A stretch of DNA of 64,000 nucleotides from Acinetobacter pittii (GCF_034067285.1 NZ_CP139286.1:3038001-3102000), one strand, 5' to 3'; counted from the first letter of the stretch, positions 30,928 through 40,596 are shown. Notes: generated by a model not told the origin, from the sequence alone. Program-made: numbers and translations.

Positions 30928-31287
30928 TTATGCAGCTAATGCGCCTTTAGCTTTTTCAGCCAAAGCAGCAAATGCTACTGCATCATGCATAGCGATGTCA
31001 GCTAATACGCGACGGTCGATGATCACTTGAGCTTTTTTCAAGCCATCGATCATACGGCTGTAAGACAAACCGTTTTGACGAGCACCAGCATTGATACGCG
31101 CAATCCATAGAGCACGAAATTGACGTTTCTTTTGACGGCGGTCACGGTAAGCGTATTGACCAGCTTTGATTACCGCTTGGAACGCTACGCGGTAAACGCG
31201 TGAACGAGCACCATAGTAACCTTTAGCGCGAGCAAGAATTTTTTTGTGACGACGATGAGCCACTACACCACGTTTTACACGAGCCAT
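30928..31287 (-). CDS. rplT: 50S ribosomal protein L20
   Basis: The 119-residue L20 has the basic N-terminal arm [25 protein letters not shown], the core [26 protein letters not shown] and C-terminal [16 protein letters not shown]20 binds 23S rRNA early in assembly and represses its own operon in E. coli. It follows rpmI by 11 bases. Confidence 0.98.
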
Positions 31288-31298
31288 TTATAATCTCC

Positions 31299-31493
31299 TT
31301 AGATGTATGGGCACATACGACGAACTGAATTCATGTCAGAAACATGAACCATTACACAGCCGCGTAATTGACGGATACGTTTAGCAGATTTTTTGGTCAA
31401 GATGTGGCGCTTGAACGCTTGTTTACGCTTAAAACCGTTTGCAGTCGCTTTGAAGCGTTTAGCTGCACCACGGCGAGTTTTTAACTTAGCCAT
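31299..31493 (-). CDS. rpmI: 50S ribosomal protein L35
   Basis: The 64-residue protein [19 protein letters not shown]... with [21 protein letters not shown] is a normal L35. AGAGG lies 7 bases before ATG. Unlike in most proteobacteria it is not directly downstream of infC: 2.9 kb of other genes intervene and it has its own promoter and leader. Confidence 0.97.
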   Translation of the reverse strand: MAKLKTRRGAAKRFKATANGFKRKQAFKRHILTKKSAKRIRQLRGCVMVHVSDMNSVRRMCPYI

Positions 31494-31498
31494 AGTAA

Positions 31499-31560
31499 CC
31501 TCTTTTAGGCACCTGTTCGGCGCGATTGCACCATTGCAAAATCGACCTGCAGGTAAGGAA
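31499..31560 (-). promoter_or_regulatory. Structured rpmI-rplT leader, candidate L20 autoregulatory site
   Basis: Read on the minus strand, the leader folds into a hairpin CGATTTTGCA-ATGG-TGCAATCG (31544-31523), flanked by ACCTG and CAGGT segments that can pair around it (one CAGGT adjacent, one at 31510-31515). In E. coli L20 represses rpmI-rplT by binding a folded mRNA site that mimics 23S rRNA. Assigning that role here is inference from position and structure. Confidence 0.4.
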
Positions 31561-31566
31561 GCGCGT

Positions 31567-31574
31567 ATTTTATA
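31567..31574 (-). promoter_or_regulatory. -10 of the separate rpmI-rplT promoter
   Basis: On the minus strand TATAAAAT is followed by ACGCGC, a GC-rich discriminator as at stringently controlled promoters. The -35 is poor. Transcription would start near 31560, just before the folded leader. Confidence 0.5.
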
Positions 31575-31732
31575 GCATGCTGACTAAAATTAAAACTATT
31601 AGTTACTGTTTTATGAGGGCAAAGAAAGACTTTCTCGATTTTCAACTATGGCAGCCATATCAATAATAAATAAAGCACCTATACTTTTTTCCATTTATAA
31701 TACGATCAAATTATCAACATACGATATTCCCA

Positions 31733-32983
31733 ATGCAGAAACATGATGCATTTGCCGCCTTACGCTATAGAGATTTCTCAATTGTTACCATTAATCAATT
31801 TTGCTTAACATTAGCAATTCTGATTCAAGAAATTATTGTTGCCTATTCACTATATCAAATCACCAAAGACCCACTGACTCTAGGTTTAATCGGACTTGCA
31901 GAAGCCATTCCTTTTATTGCCCTTTCCCTTTGGGGTGGCTATTTTGCAGATAGGTTTAATAAACAGATTATTATGAAAATCTGTTTATTTTTCTCGGTTC
32001 CTCTTCCTTTAATTTTATGGTTACTTTTCCATTTACATGGCTTAGGACATATCAGCGTAAATTTTCTTTCTTGGGGGATTTATGCAGTCATTTTTGGTTT
32101 GGGTACAATTCGTGGTTTTTATAATCCTTCTGCAACGTCTTTAAAGCCATTTTTAATTCCCCGTGAGCTGTATGCAAATGGTGCAACATGGACGACAATT
32201 GGTTGGCAAAGTGGTGTAATTATTGGGCCTATGCTTGGTGGTTTTATGCTGGCCTATTTAGGCCGAGAAACAAGCCTATTTAGTGTTGCTGCGTTACTGG
32301 GCATTTGTTTTATATTAATTAATTTACTGCATAAGCGTAGTTTTCCTAAAATTGAAACTGCAAATGTTTTAGAGAGTTTAGGGGATGGTTTCCGCTTTAT
32401 CTGGAAAACTAAAATTGTTCTTTGGGCGATTTCTCTTGATTTAGCTTCTGTTTTATTTGGTGGGGTCATCGCATTACTGCCAATTTTCGCAGAAGATATC
32501 TTAAAAGTTGGTCCAGAAGGACTTGGATATTTACGTGCTGCACCCTCTATTGGCGCTCTCGTCACTATGATTGCTTTGACTCGCTTCCCACCAACTCAGC
32601 ATGCATGGCGTAACATGTTACTTGCCGTAGCTGGTTTTGGAGTATTCACTATTTTATTCGCTTTCTCGAAAAATATGTGGTTGTCTCTATTTGCACTGGC
32701 AATGACGGGCGCTTGTGACAGTATTTCAGTTGTGGTTAGACAAACTATTTTGCAAATTTTCCCGCCAGAAAATATGCGTGGTCGCGTTGCTGCTGTAAAC
32801 GGGATGTTCGTCTCATCAAGTAATGAGCTTGGTGCATTTGAGTCAGGTTTGGCAGCAAAATATTTGGGAACGATTACAGCAACTATTTTTGGTGGTTGCA
32901 TGACTTTAGTCGTCGTTACTTTCTGTTGGCTAAAAACCAATGATTTATTTAAAGTCGATATTACAAAAAGCTCAGAAGACTAA
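31733..32983 (+). CDS. MFS transporter (MFS_3/EntS-like)
   Basis: The 416-residue protein has about 12 membrane helices. The N-terminal FAALRYRDFSIVTINQF, motif A-like GGYFADRFNKQIIMK and the C-half PPENMRGRVAAVNGMFVSSSNELGAFESG are typical of the MFS_3 group that includes the enterobactin exporter EntS. Substrate cannot be read. It lies between rpmI and yqaA on the opposite strand, inside the normally contiguous infC-rpmI-rplT cluster. Confidence 0.85.
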   Translation: MQKHDAFAALRYRDFSIVTINQFCLTLAILIQEIIVAYSLYQITKDPLTLGLIGLAEAIPFIALSLWGGYFADRFNKQIIMKICLFFSVPLPLILWLLFHLHGLGHISVNFLSWGIYAVIFGLGTIRGFYNPSATSLKPFLIPRELYANGATWTTIGWQSGVIIGPMLGGFMLAYLGRETSLFSVAALLGICFILINLLHKRSFPKIETANVLESLGDGFRFIWKTKIVLWAISLDLASVLFGGVIALLPIFAEDILKVGPEGLGYLRAAPSIGALVTMIALTRFPPTQHAWRNMLLAVAGFGVFTILFAFSKNMWLSLFALAMTGACDSISVVVRQTILQIFPPENMRGRVAAVNGMFVSSSNELGAFESGLAAKYLGTITATIFGGCMTLVVVTFCWLKTNDLFKVDITKSSED

Positions 32984-33000
32984 TAAATTCGTTTTAATTT

Positions 33001-33022
33001 AAGCATCTTCGGATGCTTTTAT
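33001..33022. terminator. Terminator between the MFS gene and yqaA
   Basis: Stem AAGCATC-TTCG-GATGCTT with a UUCG tetraloop and T-rich tail, between convergent genes. Confidence 0.75.
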
Positions 33023-33023
33023 T

Positions 33024-33452
33024 TTAAATAAAATCCGTAATTACCCAATAAATAAAGATATAGCGCCCCGCTTTAGCAATCAAAACGATAATTAAAAAAC
33101 GCCAAAAATTTTCTTTGAGTAAACCCGCAACTAAAGTAATTGGGTCTCCAATCACAGGTGTCCAACTTAAAAGCAGAGAATAAAAACCATACTTATGATA
33201 AAAACGTTGAGCTTGTTCTAAACGCTTTTCAGAAACCGGAAACCACTTACGATGTTTAAATTGCTCTATTTTTAGGCCTAGCCACCAATTTACGCAAGAA
33301 CCTAACACATTACCTAGAGTAGCAACACTTATTAATAGCACAGCCGCATGTTGATCTTTTAGCAACAAGGTTGCCAAGACCGCTTCGGACTGCAAAGGCA
33401 ACAATGTCGCTGCGCCAAAAGCGCTCAAGAACAGCAAAAAGTAACTTAGCAC
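33024..33452 (-). CDS. YqaA/DedA-like VTT-domain membrane protein
   Basis: The 142-residue protein resembles YqaA, a short relative of DedA. Visible elements are the N-terminal hydrophobic segment ATLLPLQSEAVLATLL, the turn GNVLGSCVNWWLGLKIE, the amphipathic RFYHKYGFYSLLLSWTPVIGDPITLVAGLL (the conserved G-D-P motif of VTT proteins) and the C-terminal helix. DedA relatives help recycle lipid carriers or keep membrane potential; this one's role is unknown. The start is GTG at 33452. Confidence 0.85.
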   Translation of the reverse strand: MLSYFLLFLSAFGAATLLPLQSEAVLATLLLKDQHAAVLLISVATLGNVLGSCVNWWLGLKIEQFKHRKWFPVSEKRLEQAQRFYHKYGFYSLLLSWTPVIGDPITLVAGLLKENFWRFLIIVLIAKAGRYIFIYWVITDFI

Positions 33453-33508
33453 AACTCATTACACCAAATAATTTTTTGCTTTAAACATTTATTAAATCCA
33501 GACAAAAA

Positions 33509-34129
33509 TCAGGCTACTTTAATAGACAATGCTTTTTGTACCGCAGGACGTGCCGTTAAACGTACAACATATTCTTGTACATAAGGATAATCTTCTAATT
33601 GAATACCCTGCCATTCATAGCGCAAGATCCAAGGTAAAATTGCCATGTCAGCAATCGAGTATTCACCAGCAACAAACTTCTGACCAATAAGCTGTTTGTT
33701 TAATACGCCATATAAACGTTTAGTCTCATTTACATAACGTTCGATCGCGTATGGGATTTTTGCTGGGGCAAAACGATTGAAATGATGATTCTGCCCAAGC
33801 ATAGGTCCTAGTCCACCCATTTGCCACATGAGCCATTGTTCAACTTCAACTCGCTCTTGCTCATCAGTTGGATAAAATAATCCGGTTTTCCGACCTAAAT
33901 ATTGCAAGATAGCGCCTGATTCAAATATTGAAATTGGCTCACCACGAGGTCCATCTTGGTCAACAATCGCAGGAATTTTATTATTGGGAGAAATTCTCAG
34001 AAAATCTGGTTGAAATTGATCATTTTCTAAAATATTGATTGGGTAAAGAGTGTAATCCAGCCCCATTTCTTCTAAGGCAATTGTGATTTTATGTCCATTG
34101 GGAGTTCCCCAATAATATAGATCAATCAT
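33509..34129 (-). CDS. Glutathione S-transferase family, YfcG/YghU-like disulfide-bond oxidoreductase
   Basis: The 206-residue protein has a thioredoxin-like N-domain beginning IDLYYWGTPNGHKITIALEEMGLDY, with the T-P-N active site of YfcG-type enzymes, the cis-Pro motif NKIPAIVD, glutathione-binding ES in FESGAILQYLG, and an all-helical C-domain (about 90-206) ending in SIADMAILPWI. YfcG enzymes reduce disulfides with glutathione. It is separated from infC by a terminator. Confidence 0.85.
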   Translation of the reverse strand: MIDLYYWGTPNGHKITIALEEMGLDYTLYPINILENDQFQPDFLRISPNNKIPAIVDQDGPRGEPISIFESGAILQYLGRKTGLFYPTDEQERVEVEQWLMWQMGGLGPMLGQNHHFNRFAPAKIPYAIERYVNETKRLYGVLNKQLIGQKFVAGEYSIADMAILPWILRYEWQGIQLEDYPYVQEYVVRLTARPAVQKALSIKVA

Positions 34130-34321
34130 TCTATTTTCCTATTCATCGTTATCATGACTGCGTCTTGCGTTATAGCATGTTTTAAGAGGGACGATGAGAT
34201 TTCCAACACTAAAAAATACATAAAATTCAAGAATTGAATTTCTTTCAAAATATAGCAACTGTCTTAAATCAAACTGAATAGATAAAAGTTAAATCATCTT
34301 TTTTTATTATGATAAGGTTAT

Positions 34322-34352
34322 AAAAAAGCACTGCTTTTGCAGTGCTTTTTTT
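34322..34352 (-). terminator. Terminator of the thrS-infC operon
   Basis: Stem AAAAAAGCACTGC / GCAGTGCTTTTTT with a TTTT loop, immediately after the infC stop. It stops infC transcription before the gst gene, which also shows that rpmI-rplT cannot be read through from infC. Confidence 0.88.
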
Positions 34353-34357
34353 GAGTA

Positions 34358-34909
34358 TTACTTTTTCTTTTTCGGTCCAAGTAACATACCCATTTGACGG
34401 CCTTCCATTTTAGGTGCTTGTTCCACAACCCCAAACTCAGCAACATCAGCTTCAATCTTTTGTAATTGAGCTAAGCCAAGTTGTTGGTGAGCCATTTCAC
34501 GACCACGGAAACGTAAAGTGATTTTCACTTTGTTTCCTTCTTCAAGGAATTTCAAAATAGCACGAAGCTTAACTTGATAATCACCAACATCAGTTGCAGG
34601 GCGCAGTTTGATTTCCTTCACTTGCACTTGATGCTGTTTTTTCTTCGCATCTTTTTGCTTCTGCTTAAGGTCAAACAAGTGCTTGTTGTAATCCATAATT
34701 TTACAAACAGGCGGCTCGGCGTTTGCAACGATCTCAACTAGGTCAAGATCTGCCTCTTCAGCAGCGCGCAGTGCTTCATTTAATGAAACAATTCCTTTTT
34801 GCTCACCGTCAGCACCAACGAGGCGTACTTCTTTTGCACGGATCTCGTCGTTAATTGCTGGACGGTTGCTTTTTGCACCTTGTTGTTGGTTACGGTCAGG
34901 CTGTTTAAT
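34358..34909 (-). CDS. infC: Translation initiation factor IF-3, AUU start
   Basis: The 183-residue factor keeps the 30S subunit apart and proofreads initiation. With the start ATT at 34909 the protein begins (M)[16 protein letters not shown] followed by the family segment [29 protein letters not shown] and, from 34696, [16 protein letters not shown] and [17 protein letters not shown]. Calling from the ATG at 34696 would lose the whole N-domain. GGAG lies 8 bases before ATT and overlaps the thrS stop; only 5 bases separate the genes. In E. coli the AUU start lets IF-3 repress itself. Confidence 0.95.
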   Translation of the reverse strand: MKQPDRNQQQGAKSNRPAINDEIRAKEVRLVGADGEQKGIVSLNEALRAAEEADLDLVEIVANAEPPVCKIMDYNKHLFDLKQKQKDAKKKQHQVQVKEIKLRPATDVGDYQVKLRAILKFLEEGNKVKITLRFRGREMAHQQLGLAQLQKIEADVAEFGVVEQAPKMEGRQMGMLLGPKKKK

Positions 34910-34914
34910 CTTTC

Positions 34915-36837
34915 TTACTCCACAATATACCGGCCACGTTCGGCGACGGCAGACTTCACTAAGTCAATGAATGCATCTACTGACATAGTACCTAAATTTT
35001 TTCCTGAGCGGGTACGCACATTCACTGTACCTTCTTCAACCTCTCGGTCACCAAGAACTAACAGGTAAGGAATACGCTCTAGAGTACGCTCACGAATCTT
35101 AAATCCGATTTTTTCATTTCTCAAGTCAGAAATAGCACGAAGGCCATTTTCTTTGAGTTTTGCTACGACGTTCTCACAAGCTTCAGCTTGAGAATCCGTA
35201 ATATTCATGACACATGCTTGTAACGGCGACAACCAAGGTGGCATGAAACCAGCGTAGTGTTCAATTAGTATACCAATAAAACGCTCAAAACTGCCAAGAA
35301 TTGCACGATGCAACATTACAGGCTGATCACGATCATTGTCTTCAGTCACATAAGACGCATCTAAACGTTCTGGTAAGTTGAAGTCACACTGAATAGTACC
35401 ACATTGCCATACACGTCCGAGACAGTCTTTCAATGAGAATTCAATTTTCGGACCGTAGAACGCGCCTTCGCCTGGTTGTAATTCCCATTCTAGACCCGCT
35501 GCATCTAAAGCATCTGCTAAAGATTTTTCAGCCATATCCCAAAGTGCATCATCACCCACACGTTTTTCTGGACGTGTAGAAAGTTTCATTTGCACTTCTT
35601 CAAAGCCAAAATCTTTATAAACATCTAAAGTCAGTTTAATAAAGTCTGCAACTTCCTGACCGATCTGTTCTTTAGTACAGAAGATATGGGCGTCATCTTG
35701 TGTAAAGCCACGTACACGCATAATACCGTGTAAAGAACCTGATGGTTCGTTACGATGACAAGAACCGAACTCAGCCAAACGAATTGGTAAATCACGGTAA
35801 GACTTCAAACCTTGATTAAAAACTTGCACGTGACATGGGCAGTTCATTGGCTTAACCGCATAGTTACGATTTTCAGAATGAGTCGTAAACATGTTGTCTG
35901 CGTAGTTCGCCGCATGACCTGATTTTTCCCACAATGTAAAGTCTACGATTTGTGGTGTCTTAATCTCAAGGTAACCATTGTCTTGCTGAACTTTACGCAT
36001 GTATTGTTCAAGTACTTGGTAAATAGTCCAGCCATTTGGATGCCAGAACACCATACCCGGTGCTTCTTCTTGCATATGGAACAAGTCTAAAGCTTTACCA
36101 ATTTTACGATGGTCACGCTTTTCAGCTTCTTCGATACGCTTGATGTAGGCAGCGAGCTGTTTCTTGTCTGCCCAAGCTGTACCATAAATACGTTGAAGCT
36201 GTTCGTTCTTCGCATCACCACGCCAGTATGCACCAGAGATTTTAGTGAGCTTGAATGATTTTAAGAATTTGGTATTCGGTACGTGTGGACCACGACACAT
36301 ATCCAAATAATCTTGATGGTAGTACAAGCCCATTTGTGTTTCTTCAGGCATGTCTGCAATCAAGCGTAATTTGTATTCTTCGCCACGCGCAGTAAATTCA
36401 GCAATAACTTCATCACGTGGTGTCATTTTTTTAACGACATCGTAATCTTGATCGATGAGCTTTTTCATGCGCTCTTCGATAGCTGCCATATCGTCTAATG
36501 TAAAAGGACGTGGCATCCAGATGTCGTAGTAAAAACCTTCTTCAATGACTGGACCAATCACCATCTTGGCTTCAGGGAAAAGCTGTTTCACAGCATGCCC
36601 TACAAGGTGTGCACAAGAATGGCGAATAATTTCAAGACCTTCCTCATCTTTTGGAGTGATAATTTGTAAGGTCGAATCTTCGGTAATTAAGTCACATGCA
36701 TCAACTAAGCGATCATTTACACGGCCAGCAACAGTATTTTTTGCTAGACCAGGCCCGATACTTTGGGCAACTTCCATAACAGATACAGCGTGATCAAAAC
36801 TCTTTTGATCGCCATTTGGCAATGTGATAATTGGCAT
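34915..36837 (-). CDS. thrS: Threonyl-tRNA synthetase
   Basis: The 640-residue class II enzyme has an N-terminal TGS domain ([22 protein letters not shown]), the editing/SAD domain ([17 protein letters not shown]), and the catalytic core with the zinc ligands in [12 protein letters not shown] (Cys), the [21 protein letters not shown] block and [19 protein letters not shown], then an anticodon domain. Length equals E. coli (642). A tRNA-like operator lies in its leader. It is followed by infC 5 bases later. Confidence 0.98.
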   Translation of the reverse strand: MPIITLPNGDQKSFDHAVSVMEVAQSIGPGLAKNTVAGRVNDRLVDACDLITEDSTLQIITPKDEEGLEIIRHSCAHLVGHAVKQLFPEAKMVIGPVIEEGFYYDIWMPRPFTLDDMAAIEERMKKLIDQDYDVVKKMTPRDEVIAEFTARGEEYKLRLIADMPEETQMGLYYHQDYLDMCRGPHVPNTKFLKSFKLTKISGAYWRGDAKNEQLQRIYGTAWADKKQLAAYIKRIEEAEKRDHRKIGKALDLFHMQEEAPGMVFWHPNGWTIYQVLEQYMRKVQQDNGYLEIKTPQIVDFTLWEKSGHAANYADNMFTTHSENRNYAVKPMNCPCHVQVFNQGLKSYRDLPIRLAEFGSCHRNEPSGSLHGIMRVRGFTQDDAHIFCTKEQIGQEVADFIKLTLDVYKDFGFEEVQMKLSTRPEKRVGDDALWDMAEKSLADALDAAGLEWELQPGEGAFYGPKIEFSLKDCLGRVWQCGTIQCDFNLPERLDASYVTEDNDRDQPVMLHRAILGSFERFIGILIEHYAGFMPPWLSPLQACVMNITDSQAEACENVVAKLKENGLRAISDLRNEKIGFKIRERTLERIPYLLVLGDREVEEGTVNVRTRSGKNLGTMSVDAFIDLVKSAVAERGRYIVE

Positions 36838-36915
36838 AAAAAAATCCTTAAGGAGTGATGCCCTATACGAAGGAGCATTTCACCGCGAGATTATGATCGA
36901 GGCGAACCTCAAAAT
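36838..36915 (-). promoter_or_regulatory. thrS autoregulatory operator with tRNA-Thr anticodon mimic
   Basis: In the mRNA a hairpin AUGCUC / GGGCAU (36878-36873 with 36863-36858) presents a nine-base loop CUUCGUAUA containing CGU, a tRNA-Thr anticodon, at -32 to -30 from the ATG. A second hairpin GAGG-UUCG-CCUC lies upstream (36910-36899). The Shine-Dalgarno AAGGA is 7 bases before ATG and next to the anticodon-mimic stem. This is the layout of the E. coli thrS operator, where ThrRS binds the leader and blocks the ribosome. Confidence 0.7.
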
Positions 36916-37230
36916 ATAAAAACGGTGTAAATCAAAGTTAAAAAACCTGAAAGATTTTACACTTGTTCAAGCAATGTGAAAACCTTTGAGCCCATAAAAT
37001 CATAAATACATTTTGCTTATCAGGTAAACAGCAATAAATGACTTAAAAAATATATTGGGGCGATTTTTAAATATATTTAGCACAAGTGGTTTAAGATGAA
37101 GAAAATAGCATTTTTGCTCATTTTTTGACTGGAAGGTATCGCCCTTTAAGACTAAAGCATAAATGCTTTGATGAATATTAAATCATATTTTCAAAGAATG
37201 AATTAAAAATAGAACACGGAGTTGTTTCAC
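36916..37230. other. Intergenic region between thrS and the acyl-CoA synthetase gene
   Basis: These 315 AT-rich bases hold divergent promoters that I cannot resolve. A 16-base inverted repeat AAAGCAT-AA-ATGCTTT lies at 37154-37169, some 60 bases before the synthetase start, where a repressor could bind. GGAG at 37217-37220 serves the ATG at 37231. No gene is seen. Confidence 0.45.
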
Positions 37231-38868
37231 ATGGTTAGTGCTTATGATGAGTTACCGCGTACACCGGCAAACTTTGTTGCGTTATCACCTCTACGCTACT
37301 TAGAGCGTGCAGCTTATATTTATCCAGATCAAGCTTCGATTATTCATGGTAAGCGCCAAATTTCATGGAAAGAAACCTACCAACGTTGTTGCCAATTTGC
37401 ATCTCAGCTCAAGCAATTGGGAATTGAAAAAAATGATACTGTATCTGTCTTATTGCCAAATATTCCAGCCATGATTGAAGCGCATTTTGCAGTTCCTATG
37501 GCTGGTGCGGTACTCAACACCCTCAATACACGTTTAGATGCAAAAACAATCGCTTTCATGTTGGAACATGCAGAAAGTAAAGTACTGTTGGTTGACCCTG
37601 AATTTGTAAATTTGGCAAGAGAAGCCCTCTCACTGATTCCTAACCAACACATTATTGTGATTGATGTAGCTGATACAGAATACGAAGGTGAAAACCAGTT
37701 TTTAGGTTCTTTTGAATATGAAGAATGGATCGCTCAAGGCGACATTAACTTCTCTTGGCATTTACCAGAAGATGAATGGGATGCGATTAGCTTAAATTAC
37801 ACCTCAGGAACTACAGGCAATCCTAAAGGTGTGGTCTATCATCATCGTGGGGCTTATCTTAATGCTGCAAGTAATATTCTCGCTTGCGGAATGAAACCGC
37901 GTGCTGTGTACTTATGGACACTGCCGCTCTTTCATTGTAATGGCTGGTGTTTTGTATGGAGCATAGCAGCAAGTGGTGGAACTAATATTTGTTTACGCAA
38001 AGTCGATCCAGAATTAGTCATGCAATTGATTGCCGCACATAAAGTTGATTATTTCTGTGGTGCACCTATTGTTCTTTCAATGATTCTTAATTTACCTAAA
38101 GAAAAACAAACCAGCTTTGATCATCATGTTGAAGTTATGGTGGCTGGAGCAGCTCCTCCTGTTGCCATTATTGAAGGCATGCGTAACATGGGGATTAACG
38201 TAAACCACGTATATGGCCTAACAGAAACTTATGGGCCTTCTGCTTTATGTGCTTCGCAATCTGGATGGAATGAGCTATCAATTGCTGAACAAGCCCAGCT
38301 TCATTCGCGCCAAGGTGTACCCTACCCATTACAAGATAGTATGCGTGTGTTAGATCCCGAAACAATGCAGCCTGTCCCGAATGATGGACAAACCATGGGA
38401 GAAATTATGTTCCGTGGCAATATTGTCATGAAAGGTTATTTAAAGAATCCTCAAGCAACTCAAGAAGCATTTGCAGGTGGATGGTTCCATACCGGCGACT
38501 TAGCTGTTTGTCATCCAGATGGTTATGCAAAAATTACTGATCGTTCAAAAGACATCATTATTTCTGGTGGAGAAAATATTTCATCTTTAGAAGTAGAAGA
38601 TGTTTTATATAAACATCCTGCTGTTTTAACCGCTGCAGTTGTTGCTAAACCCGATGCGCGTTGGCAAGAAGTACCCTGTGCGTTTATTGAGTTAAAGATG
38701 GGTGCTACGGCAACACCTGAAGAAATTATTGCACATTGCCAAAAAGAGTTAGCGCGCTTTAAAGTACCTAAAGATGTGGTTATTACTGAAATTCCAAAAA
38801 CATCGACAGGTAAATTACAGAAATTCATTTTGCGCGAATGGGCAAAAGAACGAGCTGAAAATATATAA
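37231..38868 (+). CDS. Acyl-CoA synthetase (AMP-forming), medium/long-chain type
   Basis: The 545-residue ANL-family enzyme activates a carboxylic acid as its adenylate then CoA thioester. The P-loop YTSGTTGNPKGVVYHHRG, motif GLTETYGP, the hinge TGDLAVCHPDGYAKITDRSKDIIISGGENISS and the C-terminal catalytic lysine in TSTGKLQKFIL are intact. The sequence style (LNTLNTRLDAKTIAFMLEHAES, WTLPLFHCNGWCF) fits the group that includes methylmercaptopropionate-CoA ligase DmdB and medium-chain fatty-acid CoA ligases. Substrate unknown. ATG 37231 is preferred to TTG 37222 because GGAG lies 10 bases before it. Confidence 0.88.
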   Translation: MVSAYDELPRTPANFVALSPLRYLERAAYIYPDQASIIHGKRQISWKETYQRCCQFASQLKQLGIEKNDTVSVLLPNIPAMIEAHFAVPMAGAVLNTLNTRLDAKTIAFMLEHAESKVLLVDPEFVNLAREALSLIPNQHIIVIDVADTEYEGENQFLGSFEYEEWIAQGDINFSWHLPEDEWDAISLNYTSGTTGNPKGVVYHHRGAYLNAASNILACGMKPRAVYLWTLPLFHCNGWCFVWSIAASGGTNICLRKVDPELVMQLIAAHKVDYFCGAPIVLSMILNLPKEKQTSFDHHVEVMVAGAAPPVAIIEGMRNMGINVNHVYGLTETYGPSALCASQSGWNELSIAEQAQLHSRQGVPYPLQDSMRVLDPETMQPVPNDGQTMGEIMFRGNIVMKGYLKNPQATQEAFAGGWFHTGDLAVCHPDGYAKITDRSKDIIISGGENISSLEVEDVLYKHPAVLTAAVVAKPDARWQEVPCAFIELKMGATATPEEIIAHCQKELARFKVPKDVVITEIPKTSTGKLQKFILREWAKERAENI

Positions 38869-38870
38869 AT

Positions 38871-38901
38871 AAAAAAGCGACGCTCAAGGCGTCGCTTTTT
38901 T
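38871..38901. terminator. Bidirectional terminator between the acyl-CoA synthetase and darP
   Basis: Stem AAAAAAGCGACGC / GCGTCGCTTTTTT. Confidence 0.88.
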
Positions 38902-38916
38902 ACTATTGAAGAGCAA

Positions 38917-39453
38917 TTAGCCTTGATCAGACAATAGGGCAATTTGCTGCACATAGTTAACAAATTTACCTTTTGATGCTTCAAGCTCTGCTTCACTCAC
39001 TTCTTGACTTTTATCACGCTTGATTCTCAACACATGCTGACGCAATGTGTGACGCTCTGAGGCATTATAAATTTTGCTAAATTCATTAATTGCAGGATCG
39101 CCTTGTTCGATCATACGATCAACCCAACGCATCAATTGAGCCTGCTTTTTTGCGCCTTGCTGCGGAGTTAAATAAGACAAAATAACGGTCTCATCTTCAT
39201 TGCGCAATAATTTACCAATACGTTGAAACTGACGACGACGAGCTTCAAAAGAACTAATGTTCTGTACTTCCATTAACGCATCAATTAAACGTTCATCTAC
39301 TGGGAGTTTTTGAATCTGTTTAATAGAAAGTTGTGCTAACTGCTCGCCTAAAGCAGCCATACGTTGAACTGCTTTTTTCTGTTCTGTCTTACTTGCACGT
39401 CCTTCTAAAGAGCCAAAATCTTCTTCAGTATAACGTTGGGGACGACGTGCCAC
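38917..39453 (-). CDS. darP: DarP (YjgA), ribosome-associated 50S assembly factor
   Basis: The 178-residue DUF615 protein begins ARRPQRYTEEDFGSLEGRASKTEQKKA, contains the conserved PVDERLIDALMEVQNISSFEARRRQFQRIGKLLR block, and is very rich in charged helices. DarP associates with late 50S precursors. The start is GTG at 39453, 2 bases after the npr stop, with GAGG upstream. It is the last gene of the rapZ-npr-darP run. Confidence 0.88.
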   Translation of the reverse strand: MARRPQRYTEEDFGSLEGRASKTEQKKAVQRMAALGEQLAQLSIKQIQKLPVDERLIDALMEVQNISSFEARRRQFQRIGKLLRNEDETVILSYLTPQQGAKKQAQLMRWVDRMIEQGDPAINEFSKIYNASERHTLRQHVLRIKRDKSQEVSEAELEASKGKFVNYVQQIALLSDQG

Positions 39454-39455
39454 GA

Positions 39456-39725
39456 TTAATCTGCCTCATAAAATTTTGCGGCGAATAACGCCTGTACTTC
39501 ATTTAATGCTTGCTCTTCGTCGGTACCATCAATGACCAATCGCAAAGTGGTCCCTTTACCTGCACCTAACATCAGCAAAGACATAATATTTTTTGCATCT
39601 ACTAAATGATCGCCTTTTCCAATTTGGATCGACGAACGAAATTTTGTAGTGACCTCTATCAGTTTTCCTGATGCACGAGCATGTAAACCGAGTTTATTAA
39701 TTACATCAACAGTTGTGTCTATCAT
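39456..39725 (-). CDS. ptsO: NPr, nitrogen-PTS phosphocarrier (HPr family)
   Basis: The 89-residue protein starts [21 protein letters not shown], with the phosphorylated H15 in the HPr active-site motif, and has [20 protein letters not shown], typical of NPr rather than sugar-PTS HPr. It carries phosphate from EI-Ntr to EIIA-Ntr. ATG 39725 overlaps the rapZ stop by four bases (ATGA), which fixes the start; a longer frame from 39767 would be mostly rapZ coding. In A. baumannii NPr has been connected with GigB. Confidence 0.93.
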   Translation of the reverse strand: MIDTTVDVINKLGLHARASGKLIEVTTKFRSSIQIGKGDHLVDAKNIMSLLMLGAGKGTTLRLVIDGTDEEQALNEVQALFAAKFYEAD

Positions 39726-40573
39726 GACCAGTGCTTCATTTCTCTGTGTAAGACCTGAACAGACCATTCTGCCTCAAGTGCTTGTTTTAGTCTATCTACG
39801 ATATAAACGGAACGATGTTGGCCCCCAGTGCAACCAATAGAAATCGTCATATAGTGACGATGTCCTTCAGCAAATGCTGGAAGCCATTTTTTTAAGAAGT
39901 GAAGAATATCGTCAAACATTTCGTTTGCTTGCGGACTTGCTTCTAAAAATAGCCTTACTGGCTCATCCAAACCAGAAAAACGTCTTAATTCTAAATCCCA
40001 ATGCGGATTTGGTAAATGCCGTACATCAAAAACATAATCAGCATCTAAAGGAATGCCATGTTTATATCCAAATGACTGCAATATGACAATAAGCTTATCT
40101 GACTGGCCCAATTTAGACAGTAAAATATGCTTTAAATCATGAACACTTTTATCTGTTGTATCAATATGAACCGTGGCACGGAACTGAATTGGGAGCAGCA
40201 ACTGCTTTTCTTCATGGATACATTGCAACAGACTTTTAAAACGATTAGCCAATGGATGTGGACGACGTGATGCACTAAAACGTGCAATCAAGTCCTGATC
40301 TTGGGTAGTGAGATAAATCACATCAACCGTGCCATGTTTTTGTAGTTGCTCAAAAACATGATCAAACTCTTGCATGTCTGCACGAGTACTTCGAACATCC
40401 ACACCTAATGCCAATTGCTCTAGGTTATTTTCATGATCTAGCTTTGCCACAATTTCAGGCAGCAATGCCAAAGGCAAATTATCAATACAGTAATAGCCCA
40501 AATCTTCTAATACTTGGAGAGCTGAAGATTTTCCTGAACCAGACTGTCCTGTCACGATAAGTATACGCTTCAT
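39722..40573 (-). CDS. rapZ: RapZ, RNase adapter and nucleotide-binding protein
   Basis: The 283-residue protein has the Walker A motif GQSGSGKSS at residues 9-17, then [15 protein letters not shown], the conserved DVRSTRADM block, [10 protein letters not shown] and the C-terminal [16 protein letters not shown] domain. In E. coli RapZ controls glucosamine-6-phosphate synthesis by guiding RNase E to sRNA GlmZ. Beside npr, as in enterobacteria. Whether Acinetobacter has GlmY/GlmZ partners cannot be told here. Confidence 0.94.
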   Translation of the reverse strand: MKRILIVTGQSGSGKSSALQVLEDLGYYCIDNLPLALLPEIVAKLDHENNLEQLALGVDVRSTRADMQEFDHVFEQLQKHGTVDVIYLTTQDQDLIARFSASRRPHPLANRFKSLLQCIHEEKQLLLPIQFRATVHIDTTDKSVHDLKHILLSKLGQSDKLIVILQSFGYKHGIPLDADYVFDVRHLPNPHWDLELRRFSGLDEPVRLFLEASPQANEMFDDILHFLKKWLPAFAEGHRHYMTISIGCTGGQHRSVYIVDRLKQALEAEWSVQVLHREMKHWS

Positions 40574-40596
40574 GGCATGGCTGTCCTTTGATCTGT

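Noticed and set aside
34799..35068. 89-codon plus-strand frame over the infC/thrS junction
   Set aside because: It is antisense to two clear essential genes.
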